From assembly GCA_002314875.1 (NCBI GenBank), contig DCHS01000008.1, forward strand, positions 18,823 to 82,822: DNA of 64,000 nt, written 5' to 3'. The stretch is from Prevotellaceae bacterium UBA1746. GTDB taxonomy: Bacteria; Bacteroidota; Bacteroidia; Bacteroidales; Bacteroidaceae. Below are positions 18,107-25,732 of this stretch, piece after piece (position 1 is the stretch's first letter; each line of letters starts with the position of its first letter). The notes under the pieces were generated by a model that saw only the letters and a program-made list of their open reading frames with translations, did not search any database and was not told the origin of the DNA. The position numbers and the translations under genes are program-made.

Positions 18107-18198
18107 TCATCTTTCTACAATAAAAGAACAACCTTTAAGCTATCTTTATTGAAGGTGCATTGCTGATCGATTCGGTGGTGTACCTTCTGTTTTCAACT

Positions 18199-18708
18199 AT
18201 GGCAGAAGTACTACATATTGCCCAGGGCTCGAAGGAAGAGAAATACCGCGAATTGGTGTCGCAGATCAAGGCTGTCATTGGTGATGAGTCTGATCTCATT
18301 GCAAATATGGCGAATATCGCCTCCATGCTCCATGAGACTTTCGGATTCTGGTGGACAGGTTTTTACAGAGTGCTAGCGCAAAATCAGGACAATATCCTCG
18401 TCCTCGGTCCCTTCCAAGGTCCTATGGCTTGTACCCGAATCCGTTGGGGGCGTGGTGTCTGCGGAACAGCATGGAAGAAACAGCAGACAGTCATCGTACC
18501 CGATGTGGAGGAGTTCCCTGGCCATATTGCCTGCTCGAGCCTTTCCAAAAGCGAAATCGTCGTTCCTGTTTTTCAAGGCGACCGTGTCATAGCCGTCCTG
18601 GACATCGACAGCGAACACCTCAATACTTTTGATGAGACCGACCAAAAGTACCTCGAAGAAATTGCGTCAATAGTCGAGGCGAGCGCCTCGACCACCAGAG
18701 AAAGCTAG
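18199..18708 (+). CDS. msrC: Free methionine-(R)-sulfoxide reductase (GAF-domain fRMsr)
   Basis: 169 aa from the ATG at 18199; the frame is open from 18160 but the GAF fold starts here. Motifs of the family are present: FWWTGFYR (50-57), LGPFQGPMAC (to Cys78), GRGVCGTA (Cys88) and FPGHIACSS (Cys112). The spacing of the three Cys (10 and 24 residues) equals that of the E. coli enzyme's Cys84/94/118. It reduces free methionine-R-sulfoxide using thioredoxin in the cytosol. The last codons lie in a perfect 9+9 palindrome (18673-18692). It faces a methionine/homocysteine biosynthesis gene across a shared terminator. Confidence 0.93.
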   Translation: MAEVLHIAQGSKEEKYRELVSQIKAVIGDESDLIANMANIASMLHETFGFWWTGFYRVLAQNQDNILVLGPFQGPMACTRIRWGRGVCGTAWKKQQTVIVPDVEEFPGHIACSSLSKSEIVVPVFQGDRVIAVLDIDSEHLNTFDETDQKYLEEIASIVEASASTTRES

Positions 18709-18735
18709 CGCCTCAACAACCGGAGCATAATAACA

Positions 18736-18763
18736 AAGGGAGCACCCAAACGGGCGCTCCCTT
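18736..18763. terminator. Bidirectional hairpin between msrC and the OAH sulfhydrylase gene
   Basis: AAGGGAGC (18736-18743) pairs with GCTCCCTT (18756-18763). The genes are convergent here. There is no long T-run, so strength is uncertain. Confidence 0.6.
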
Positions 18764-18784
18764 CTGTATGATAAGAATGAGGAC

Positions 18785-20062
18785 TTACTTGTTGATGGCA
18801 TCCATAGCTTGCTCGAGGTCAGCGATAATGTCTTCAACATTCTCGATACCAACACTCAAGCGAACGAGATCGGGAGCAACACCAGCTTCACGGAGCTGTT
18901 CGTCGGACATCTGACGGTGAGTGTGGCTGGCGGGATGGAGAACACAAGTCTTAGCATCAGCAACATGAGTAACGATGGTGATCATCTTCAATGCATCCAT
19001 GAACTTTATAGCCTCTTCACGAGTACCATTGAGCCCGAAGGCGATAACACCGCAACCACCATTGGGGAGGTACTTCTGACCTAGTTCATAGTACTTGTTG
19101 CCGGGAAGACCAGCGTAGTTTACCCATCCTACTTCAGGACGCTGTTCAAGCCATTCTGCAACAGCCTGCGCATTGGCACAATGCTGGCGCATACGAACAT
19201 GGAGGCTCTCAAGACCAATATTGAGGATATAGGCATCCTGAGGACTCTGGATGCTGCCGAGGTCACGCATCAACTGTGCGGTTGCCTTGGTGATGAAGGC
19301 CATCTTGCCGAATGCGGTGGCGTAAGTCAGACCATGATAACTCTCATCGGGAGTAGTAAGACCAGGATATTTATCAGCATGAGCCATCCAGTCAAAATTA
19401 CCGCTATCAACGATAACACCGCCAACGCAGGAAGCGTGACCGTCCATGTACTTTGTTGTAGAATGAGTAACGATATCAGCACCCCACTCGATGGGACGAC
19501 AGTTAACGGGAGTTGCAAAGGTATTATCGATGATGAGGGGCATGCCGTGCTTGTGAGCGAGATTTGCAAAACGCTCAATATCAAAGACATTACCGCCAGG
19601 GTTACTAATGGTCTCACCAAAGATAAACTTGGTATTGGGACGAATCAAAGCCTCAACTTCTTCATCGCTCATATCAGGATCAAAGAAGGTGCAGTCAATA
19701 CCCATCTTCTTCATCGTCACACCGAAGAGGTTGTAGGTACCACCGTAGATGTTGCAAGAAGCGAGGATGTGACCGCCTGCCTCACAGATATTGAATGCAG
19801 CGAAGAAGGTAGCAGCCTGACCGCTGGAAGTCAGCATCGCAGCCACACCGCCTTCGAGGGCAGCAATCTTAGACGCCACAGCGTCGTTGGTGGGATTAGC
19901 CAGACGGGTATAGAAATAACCACTGTCCTTCAAATCGAAAAGACGGGCCATCTGGTCAGAATTATCATACTTAAAGGTTGTGGACTGATAAATAGGCAAA
20001 GCGCGGGGTTCACCCTTGGTCGGTGTCCATCCCGCTTGTACACAAAGAGTTTCCTTGTTCAT
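18785..20062 (-). CDS. metY: O-acetylhomoserine sulfhydrylase (Cys/Met metabolism PLP enzyme)
   Basis: 425 aa, the usual length for MetY. PLP-enzyme motifs: SGQAATFFA near 80, IIDNTFATP, and the Schiff-base lysine in HSTTKYMDG (Lys204). The HPASHTHRQ motif and the length are typical of the O-acetylhomoserine aminocarboxypropyltransferase branch. It makes homocysteine (or methionine) from O-acetylhomoserine and sulfide (or methanethiol). Single gene with its own promoter (20099-20106). Cystathionine gamma-synthase-type activity cannot be excluded from sequence alone. Confidence 0.9.
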   Translation of the reverse strand: MNKETLCVQAGWTPTKGEPRALPIYQSTTFKYDNSDQMARLFDLKDSGYFYTRLANPTNDAVASKIAALEGGVAAMLTSSGQAATFFAAFNICEAGGHILASCNIYGGTYNLFGVTMKKMGIDCTFFDPDMSDEEVEALIRPNTKFIFGETISNPGGNVFDIERFANLAHKHGMPLIIDNTFATPVNCRPIEWGADIVTHSTTKYMDGHASCVGGVIVDSGNFDWMAHADKYPGLTTPDESYHGLTYATAFGKMAFITKATAQLMRDLGSIQSPQDAYILNIGLESLHVRMRQHCANAQAVAEWLEQRPEVGWVNYAGLPGNKYYELGQKYLPNGGCGVIAFGLNGTREEAIKFMDALKMITIVTHVADAKTCVLHPASHTHRQMSDEQLREAGVAPDLVRLSVGIENVEDIIADLEQAMDAINK

Positions 20063-20098
20063 TATTCTATTTCGTTTTCTAGTTTATATTTTCAGGTG

Positions 20099-20106
20099 CA
20101 AAAGTA
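20099..20106 (-). promoter_or_regulatory. Promoter -7 box of metY
   Basis: Minus-strand TACTTTTG (plus strand CAAAAGTA) followed by CAC, 37 bp before the metY start codon. Confidence 0.7.
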
Positions 20107-20183
20107 CAAAGAAAATATGGAAAGAGCAAGGGTAAAACAAAAAAGCACAAAAAAAAGAGAACTCAAACGAATCCTCTTGTAGT

Positions 20184-20255
20184 AGCAACAAAAAAAGACA
20201 CCCAATTGGATGTCTTCTTAGTAGCGGGGCCGGGGATTGAACCCGGGACCTCATG
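20184..20255 (-). repeat. 72-bp perfect direct repeat, copy 1
   Basis: Identical to 20291-20362 over 72 bases. It contains the tRNA-Met 3' half (T arm, acceptor 3' strand) and the terminator. Confidence 0.95.
20190..20216 (-). terminator. Terminator of the tRNA pseudogene copy
   Basis: Minus-strand stem AAGACATCC-AATT-GGGTGTCTT followed by a T-run. Exact copy of the one after tRNA-Met. Confidence 0.85.
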
Positions 20256-20293
20256 CTAATTATTATTAGACGAGAATCATGTGCTCTATCAGC
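20222..20293 (-). pseudogene. Broken tRNA-Met copy
   Basis: Minus strand. The 3' acceptor strand, T arm and variable loop are identical to the intact tRNA at 20329-20402. The anticodon arm is disrupted by about 18 extra nt (TCGTCTAATAATAATTAG), the D arm has substitutions, and the 5' acceptor strand is missing because the copy joins the terminator of the intact gene at AGC. It cannot fold as a tRNA. Confidence 0.85.
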
Positions 20294-20362
20294 AACAAAA
20301 AAAGACACCCAATTGGATGTCTTCTTAGTAGCGGGGCCGGGGATTGAACCCGGGACCTCATG
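20291..20362 (-). repeat. 72-bp perfect direct repeat, copy 2
   Basis: Second copy, 107 bp from the first. It covers the terminator and the 3' half of the functional tRNA-Met. Confidence 0.95.
20297..20323 (-). terminator. Rho-independent terminator of tRNA-Met
   Basis: Minus-strand stem AAGACATCC (plus 20315-20323) / GGGTGTCTT (plus 20302-20310) with one G-T pair and a TTTTTTT tail. Confidence 0.88.
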
Positions 20363-20402
20363 ATTATGAATCATGCGCTCTAACCAGCTGAGCTACCCCG
20401 CC
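20329..20402 (-). tRNA. tRNA-Met (anticodon CAT), elongator type
   Basis: 74 nt on the minus strand. Acceptor GGCGGGG / CCCCGCT, D arm GCTC...GAGC, anticodon stem CATGA / TCATG with loop TTCATAA, T arm CCGGG-TTCAATC-CCCGG. The anticodon stem lacks the three G-C pairs of an initiator, so it is an elongator. A CAT anticodon could also belong to tRNA-Ile2 (lysidine-modified), but the acceptor and anticodon arms look Met-like. CCA is not encoded. Confidence 0.9.
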
Positions 20403-20442
20403 AAGTCGTGTAGCACACTGCGTTGCTTCCGATTTGCGGGTG

Positions 20443-20474
20443 CAAAGGTAGAGACAATTTTCAAATTGACCAAA
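20443..20474 (-). promoter_or_regulatory. Promoter of tRNA-Met
   Basis: Minus-strand TACCTTTG (plus 20443-20450) and TTTG (plus 20471-20474), separated by 20 bp, both perfect matches. Confidence 0.8.
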
Positions 20475-20587
20475 TGTTTTTCCGAAAAAGTGCAAAAAAA
20501 GTGACGCTTGCTTATCAGTTTTGCTATATTTACTTTTTATTAACAGCATTTTCAACGGAATTTTTCTCAAATATCAAAGAAATTAAG

Positions 20588-20595
20588 TAATTTTG
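20588..20595 (+). promoter_or_regulatory. Promoter -7 box of miaA
   Basis: TAATTTTG followed by CAT. The miaA ATG begins only 11 bp later, so the transcript would have almost no 5' leader. Confidence 0.65.
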
Positions 20596-20606
20596 CATGC
20601 ATAATT

Positions 20607-21524
20607 ATGGATATCATTACCGTTCTTGGACCTACCGCCTGCGGAAAAACGGGATTCGCCGTTGCCCTTGCGAAAAAACTCGACGCTGAAATCATCAGTG
20701 CCGACTCACGACAAGTGTACCGCCGTATGGACCTCGGAACGGGTAAAGACCTCGAAGACTACGATGGCGTCCCCTACCATCTGATTGACATTGCAGAACC
20801 AGGGACGAAGTACAATCTCTACCGTTACCAACAAGATTTCCTCGAGGCCTACAAAGATATTGTCAGCCGTGGAAAACGCGTTATCATCTGCGGCGGCACT
20901 GGCCTCTATCTTGAAAGCGTCGTTCGCGGCTACCAGATCAGCGAGGTGCCGAAGAACGAGGAACTTCGCAAGAGTCTCGAAGGAAAAAGTCTTGAAGAAC
21001 TCACCGTCATACTTCGCGAACTGAAGGAAAAGAACGGTAACGTGATGCACAACCATACTGATGTTGATACGGCCAAGCGTGCCATCCGCGCCATCGAAAT
21101 CGAGACCCACAATCTTGAAGACCCGCTTCCCAATCGCGATTTTCCCGTATTTACAAGCCTTAATATCGGCCTTGACATTCCCCGCGACCTTCGCCGCCAA
21201 CGCATTTCCGACCGCCTCCAAGCGCGCATTGATGCCGGAATGCTCGATGAAATTCGCGGACTCCTTGCTGAAGGCATCCCCGCTGAAGACCTTATTTACT
21301 ATGGTCTTGAATACAAATATCTCACCCTCCATGTTATCGGTGAAATCACATATGAAGAGATGTTCACCCAATTGGAAACCGCCATTCACCAATTCGCAAA
21401 ACGACAGATGACCTGGTTCCGTGGCATGGAACGCCGAGGCTCCATTATCCATTGGATTGATGCCACCCGGCCTATGGAGGTCAAAGTAGAAAAGGCTTTG
21501 GAGATTATCAATAGCGAACAGTAA
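20607..21524 (+). CDS. miaA: tRNA dimethylallyltransferase MiaA
   Basis: 305 aa. P-loop GPTACGKT at residues 8-15, ISADSRQVYRRMDLGTGK (substrate-binding segment), GGTGLYLESVVRG, and KRQMTWFRG near the C-terminus are the family hallmarks. It transfers a dimethylallyl group to A37 of tRNAs reading UNN codons. Slightly short but complete for a Bacteroidota MiaA. It is followed 63 bp later by an LptF/G permease gene on the same strand, with no terminator between. Confidence 0.95.
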   Translation: MDIITVLGPTACGKTGFAVALAKKLDAEIISADSRQVYRRMDLGTGKDLEDYDGVPYHLIDIAEPGTKYNLYRYQQDFLEAYKDIVSRGKRVIICGGTGLYLESVVRGYQISEVPKNEELRKSLEGKSLEELTVILRELKEKNGNVMHNHTDVDTAKRAIRAIEIETHNLEDPLPNRDFPVFTSLNIGLDIPRDLRRQRISDRLQARIDAGMLDEIRGLLAEGIPAEDLIYYGLEYKYLTLHVIGEITYEEMFTQLETAIHQFAKRQMTWFRGMERRGSIIHWIDATRPMEVKVEKALEIINSEQ

Positions 21525-21587
21525 CGAATGCTGATGCAGAAAACAGCCAGCACTAACGAACGCTGATGCTGATGCAACAAAAACTAT

Positions 21588-23567
21588 ATGTATAGAATTA
21601 AACGACTTGACACATTCATCCTTTCGAAGTTCCTACAACTTTTTGCGGGAGCCTTCTTCGTGTGTCTTTTCGTTTTCATGATGCAGTTCACCTGGCGTTA
21701 TCTTGATGACCTGATTGGAAAAGGTCTGACGCTCGACATCCTGGGCCAGTTCTTCTGGTATATGGCCCTGACGCTCGTTCCGCAGTCACTGCCATTGGCC
21801 TTCCTACTTGCCTCACTGATTACTTTCGGCAATATGGGTGAAAATCTGGAGTTGCTGTCCATGAAAGCGGCAGGTATTTCCCTTTTGCGCATCATGCGAC
21901 CGCTCGTCATTTTGGCGGTAATGGTAAGTTGCCTGTCCTTCTATTTCCAAAATGCCACATCGCCGCAAGCCCAGAGGAGCCTTCGACAACTCATTCTTTC
22001 CATGCGACAAAGTCAGCCGGCAGTGGAAATTCCCGAAGGCATCTTTTACAATGCAATCCCAAACCTGAACATCTACGTCGAGAAGAAGGTGCCAAAGACG
22101 GGTATGCTTTACCAGGTCATCATCTACAAGACTGACCAGGGTTTTGACAAAGCCCAGATTGTAATCGCTGATTCTGGCCGACTGGAGATGACCTCTGACA
22201 AACTTCACCTTCGTCTGGCACTTTGGTCAGGCGAACAATTCCAGAGTCTGCAGACCGGTAATGTCCAGAACCTCAAAGCCGACCATCCCTTTGACCGCGA
22301 GACTTTTAGCAGAAAAGATCTGCTGATAGACTTTGACTCCAACTTCAACTTGATGGACGGAGATCAGTTGGCCAATATGCCTTCAGCAAAGAATATGAAG
22401 GAGATTGTCCACGATGCCGACTCCATGAGTGCCGCCCTCGACTCCGCATCTTTGGAATATGTCGCGATGTTCCAAAAACGCCAGTTGGCAAGACACATCA
22501 GTCTGACAAAAGCCGACACCATCCGCCTCGACAAGCAGTTCAAGGCACATCCCATCGATATTGATACCGTTATTGCCAACGCCAAACTGCCTCAACTGGT
22601 ACAGGCCAAGAGCACGGCAAACATGAAAGTAGAGCAGATGTCCTACGACCTGACTTGGAAAACCGAGGTCAAGGAAGACGAAGAGAAATATATCCGCCGT
22701 CACTGGATAGAATGGCACCAGAAAATCACGCTTTCCCTGGCCTGCATATTCTTCTTCTTTATCGGTGCCCCCTTGGGTGCCATCATCCGAAAGGGTGGTC
22801 TTGGAACCCCTGCCGTCATCTCCGTCGGCATCTTCATCTTCTATTATATCATCAACACTTCGGGAATGAAGATGGCTCGAGAAGGTAGTCTCAACATGAT
22901 TATCGGCATGTGGACTTCAAGTGCTATCCTTTGTCCTGCGGGTATTTATCTGACCTATCAGTCGAATCGCGACTCACAGGTATTCAACATCGACGCCTAC
23001 CGCAACTTCTTCCGAAAGATCTTCGGTATCCGTGTCAAGCGTAACCTCTTCAAGAAGGAAGTTATCATTGAGCAGCCGAAGTATGTGGACGATTACCACA
23101 CTATTGTTTCCTTACGAAACGATCTTGGAAAGATGAAGATCAGCCGTCTGCGTCTTGTCAACTACTTCCGATTCCGCAAGAGTCCGTTGCTGAAAGCCTT
23201 CAACGAAAGGCTCGAAGCCGTCATCGAAGATCTGGCGAATACTTCCGATCTGATCATTCTCCATGCTCTCAACGAGATTCCTACTATCAGCAAGCGTCAT
23301 CTGCATCATGACAAACGTGTCATCTCCCGTGCCTTGCAGAAGCTTGAGAACCGTATCAAGGATATGGTTGAGATTCCCGAAGAAGAGCCCGCTGAACTTG
23401 GAACGGTATTTGCAGATATCACTGTCGAACAAAAGTCCGACGCACCAGAACGGACCGACGAATTTGCAGAAGTTTCCGATATACCGGAACAGAACGAAGA
23501 AGGGAATGACCTTGCAGAAGTTTCCGATATACCGGAACAGAACGAAGAAGGAAATGACCTCGTTTAA
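21588..23567 (+). CDS. LptF/LptG family LPS-export permease
   Basis: 659 aa. N-terminal TM segments (about 12-120) contain the family signature around LDDLIGKGLTLDILGQFFWY and MKAAGISLLRIMRPL, then a large periplasmic region (about 125-375), then three TM segments (about 385-460: FFFIGAPLGAIIRKGGLG). The C-terminal cytoplasmic extension (about 465-659) is longer than in E. coli LptF/G (about 360 aa) and ends in two near-identical 16-residue repeats (AEVSDIPEQNEEGNDL). The family forms the inner-membrane part of the LptB2FG machine moving lipopolysaccharide. Which subunit this corresponds to cannot be told. Confidence 0.9.
   Translation: MYRIKRLDTFILSKFLQLFAGAFFVCLFVFMMQFTWRYLDDLIGKGLTLDILGQFFWYMALTLVPQSLPLAFLLASLITFGNMGENLELLSMKAAGISLLRIMRPLVILAVMVSCLSFYFQNATSPQAQRSLRQLILSMRQSQPAVEIPEGIFYNAIPNLNIYVEKKVPKTGMLYQVIIYKTDQGFDKAQIVIADSGRLEMTSDKLHLRLALWSGEQFQSLQTGNVQNLKADHPFDRETFSRKDLLIDFDSNFNLMDGDQLANMPSAKNMKEIVHDADSMSAALDSASLEYVAMFQKRQLARHISLTKADTIRLDKQFKAHPIDIDTVIANAKLPQLVQAKSTANMKVEQMSYDLTWKTEVKEDEEKYIRRHWIEWHQKITLSLACIFFFFIGAPLGAIIRKGGLGTPAVISVGIFIFYYIINTSGMKMAREGSLNMIIGMWTSSAILCPAGIYLTYQSNRDSQVFNIDAYRNFFRKIFGIRVKRNLFKKEVIIEQPKYVDDYHTIVSLRNDLGKMKISRLRLVNYFRFRKSPLLKAFNERLEAVIEDLANTSDLIILHALNEIPTISKRHLHHDKRVISRALQKLENRIKDMVEIPEEEPAELGTVFADITVEQKSDAPERTDEFAEVSDIPEQNEEGNDLAEVSDIPEQNEEGNDLV
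23466..23561 (+). repeat. 48-bp coding tandem repeat, two units
   Basis: Two units of 48 bp (23466-23513, 23514-23561) differing at two bases. They encode two copies of AEVSDIPEQNEEGNDL at the end of the LptF/G protein. Being in frame, copy number can change without disrupting the gene. Confidence 0.95.
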
Positions 23568-23609
23568 CTTGAAACTTATAACTATTAACTTATAATACTT
23601 TACAGAACC

Positions 23610-24326
23610 ATGTACAATCAGAACTACGACACCTCTGCTTACCGCGACACCAGCCGTAGCATTACATTTCCCGCAGTGATGAAAAATGTATACCTGTGGA
23701 TGACCTTCGCCCTCGTTATGACGGGCCTCACCGCAGCGTATGTTGCCACTCAGCCTCAGATTCTTCAGGCTATTATGACTAACAAACTCCTCTTTTGGGG
23801 ATTGATGTTAGGAGAACTCGGCCTCGTCTTCTATTTCTCTGCTCGTTTGATGAAGATGTCCTTGACGACAGCAGGTCTGGTTTTTGCCGCCTACTCCATA
23901 CTAAACGGTGTGACGATGTCCTTCATCTTTATGGTCTATACTATGGAGAGCATCGCCTTGACGTTCTTTGTTACCGCAGGAACTTTCGCTGCTATGAGTT
24001 TCGTAGGATATTTCATCAAGCGTGACCTCAGTGCATTGGGCCGCATCCTTATTATGGCTCTCATTGGTATCATCATCGCCTCTGTTGTAAACATTTGGGT
24101 AGGTTCCAGCGCGCTTCAGTTAGGTATCAGCATTCTCGGCGTGCTCATCTTTACCGGCCTTACCGCCTATGACACTCAGAAAATCAAGTATATGGTCCAG
24201 ATGTATGGTGACCAGCAGGACGAAAGCGTTATGAAGCTCGCCCTCCTCGGCAGTCTCACCCTCTATCTTGACTTTATCAACCTCTTCCTTTATCTCCTCC
24301 GTTTCCTCGGAAACAGCAGAGATTAA
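23610..24326 (+). CDS. Bax inhibitor-1/YccA family membrane protein
   Basis: 238 aa with a short soluble N-terminus and seven hydrophobic segments. The C-terminal part shows the family pattern LTAYDTQKIKYM near 190 and the final TM LDFINLFLYLLRFLG. Members are inner-membrane proteins with proposed calcium or proton leak or protease-regulatory roles; the physiological role here is unknown. It lies 42 bp after the LptF/G gene on the same strand and is followed by a strong terminator. Confidence 0.92.
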   Translation: MYNQNYDTSAYRDTSRSITFPAVMKNVYLWMTFALVMTGLTAAYVATQPQILQAIMTNKLLFWGLMLGELGLVFYFSARLMKMSLTTAGLVFAAYSILNGVTMSFIFMVYTMESIALTFFVTAGTFAAMSFVGYFIKRDLSALGRILIMALIGIIIASVVNIWVGSSALQLGISILGVLIFTGLTAYDTQKIKYMVQMYGDQQDESVMKLALLGSLTLYLDFINLFLYLLRFLGNSRD

Positions 24327-24335
24327 CAAAAAGTA

Positions 24336-24383
24336 TTCGTTTGGATGATACAAATCCCGTATTATCCAAACGAACTTTATTTT
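24336..24383 (+). terminator. Rho-independent terminator after the BI-1 gene
   Basis: Perfect 11-bp stem TTCGTTTGGAT (24336-24346) / ATCCAAACGAA (24364-24374) followed by CTTTATTTT. Confidence 0.85.
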
Positions 24384-24411
24384 CCAAGTATTCATAATTA
24401 ATTTTTATTAT

Positions 24412-25602
24412 ATGCACCTTTCCGCAAGACTTAACCGCCTGGCTCCCTCTGCCACACTGGCGATGTCCCAAAAGAGCGCTGAACTTAAAGCGCAGGGCGT
24501 TGACATTATCAACATGAGTGTCGGTGAACCCGACTTCAACACTCCCGACCACATTAAGGAGGCCGCAAAGCAAGCCGTAGAAGACAATTGGTCTCGCTAC
24601 AGTCCCGTTCCTGGTTACCCTGATCTCCGTCAGGCTATCGTCAACAAGTTGAAGAACGAAAACGGTCTCGACTATGAGCCTTCACAGATTATTGTTGGCA
24701 ACGGTGCAAAGCAGGCTGTATGCAATACCATCCTTGCTATCGTTGACGAAGGTGACGAGGTTATTATCCCTGCTCCCTATTGGGTAAGTTACCCCCAGAT
24801 GGTTCTTATGGCCGACGGTACTCCCGTGTTCGTTGAAGCCACCATCGAGCAGAACTTCAAGATTACTCCCGAGCAGCTTGAAGCAGCGATTACTCCCAAG
24901 ACCCGCGCCCTCATCCTTTGCTCTCCCTCTAACCCTACAGGTTCAGTTTACAGCGCCGAGGAACTCGAAGGTCTTGCTGCTGTACTCCGCAAGTATCCCG
25001 AGATTATCGTCATTGCTGACGAAATCTATGAGCACATCAACTATGTGGGCAAGCACGCCAGCATCGCCACCTGCGAAGGCATGAAGGAACGCACCGCCAT
25101 TATCAACGGTGTTTCCAAGGCTTATGCTATGACCGGTTGGCGCATTGGTTTCGTTGCTGCTCCCGCAGAACTTGCCAAGGCTGTAAACAAACTCCAAGGC
25201 CAGTACACCAGTGGTCCTTGCTCTGTAAGCCAGAAGGCTGCTACTGTTGCTTTTGCAGCAGATCAGCAGTGCGTTGAGACCATGCGCCAGGCATTCGAAC
25301 GCCGTCGTGACCTCATCGTTCGTTTGGCAAAGGAAATTCCTGGTTTTGGCGTTAACGAACCCGAAGGCGCTTTCTACCTCTTCCCCAAGTGCTCCAGCTA
25401 CTTCGGCAAGACTGACGGCGAGCGTGTAATCAACGACTCCATGGATTTCGCCCTCTATCTCCTCGAAGTTGGCCATGTGGCAACCGTTGGCGGTGCTGCA
25501 TTCGGTAGTCCTGAATGCTTCCGCATGAGTTATGCTACCAGCGATGAAAATATCATCGAGGCTCTTCGCCGCATTAAGGAGGCTTGCGCTAAGTTGCACT
25601 AA
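24412..25602 (+). CDS. aspC: Aspartate aminotransferase (class I PLP aminotransferase)
   Basis: 396 aa. Class I aminotransferase motifs: SVGEPDFNTP near 36, YSPVPGYPDLR, NGAKQA, CSPSNPTGS (substrate carboxylate and PLP contact), DEIYEHI, and the Schiff-base lysine in NGVSKAYAMTGWRIG (Lys236). The pattern is that of the Ib aspartate/prephenate aminotransferase group. It interconverts aspartate and oxaloacetate with glutamate/2-oxoglutarate. Codon use is strongly biased, suggesting high expression. Exact substrate preference is not certain from sequence. Confidence 0.9.
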   Translation: MHLSARLNRLAPSATLAMSQKSAELKAQGVDIINMSVGEPDFNTPDHIKEAAKQAVEDNWSRYSPVPGYPDLRQAIVNKLKNENGLDYEPSQIIVGNGAKQAVCNTILAIVDEGDEVIIPAPYWVSYPQMVLMADGTPVFVEATIEQNFKITPEQLEAAITPKTRALILCSPSNPTGSVYSAEELEGLAAVLRKYPEIIVIADEIYEHINYVGKHASIATCEGMKERTAIINGVSKAYAMTGWRIGFVAAPAELAKAVNKLQGQYTSGPCSVSQKAATVAFAADQQCVETMRQAFERRRDLIVRLAKEIPGFGVNEPEGAFYLFPKCSSYFGKTDGERVINDSMDFALYLLEVGHVATVGGAAFGSPECFRMSYATSDENIIEALRRIKEACAKLH

Positions 25603-25642
25603 TCTGCTGATGCACTAAAACATCAGTTCATTTCAAATAATA

Positions 25643-25675
25643 AAGGTGGAAGACCCGGATCGGGCTTTCCACCTT
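25643..25675. terminator. Bidirectional terminator between aspC and the LOG-like gene
   Basis: AAGGTGGAA...TTCCACCTT arms with an inner CCCG/CGGG stem. The genes converge here. Confidence 0.85.
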
Positions 25676-25732
25676 ATTGTTTCTATTTTGCTAAAAAAGG
25701 AAGTAACCAGAACTCCTGATGAATAATGAGGA

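Noticed and set aside
20222..20293. Second functional tRNA
   Set aside because: The 5' acceptor strand is missing and the anticodon arm is interrupted.
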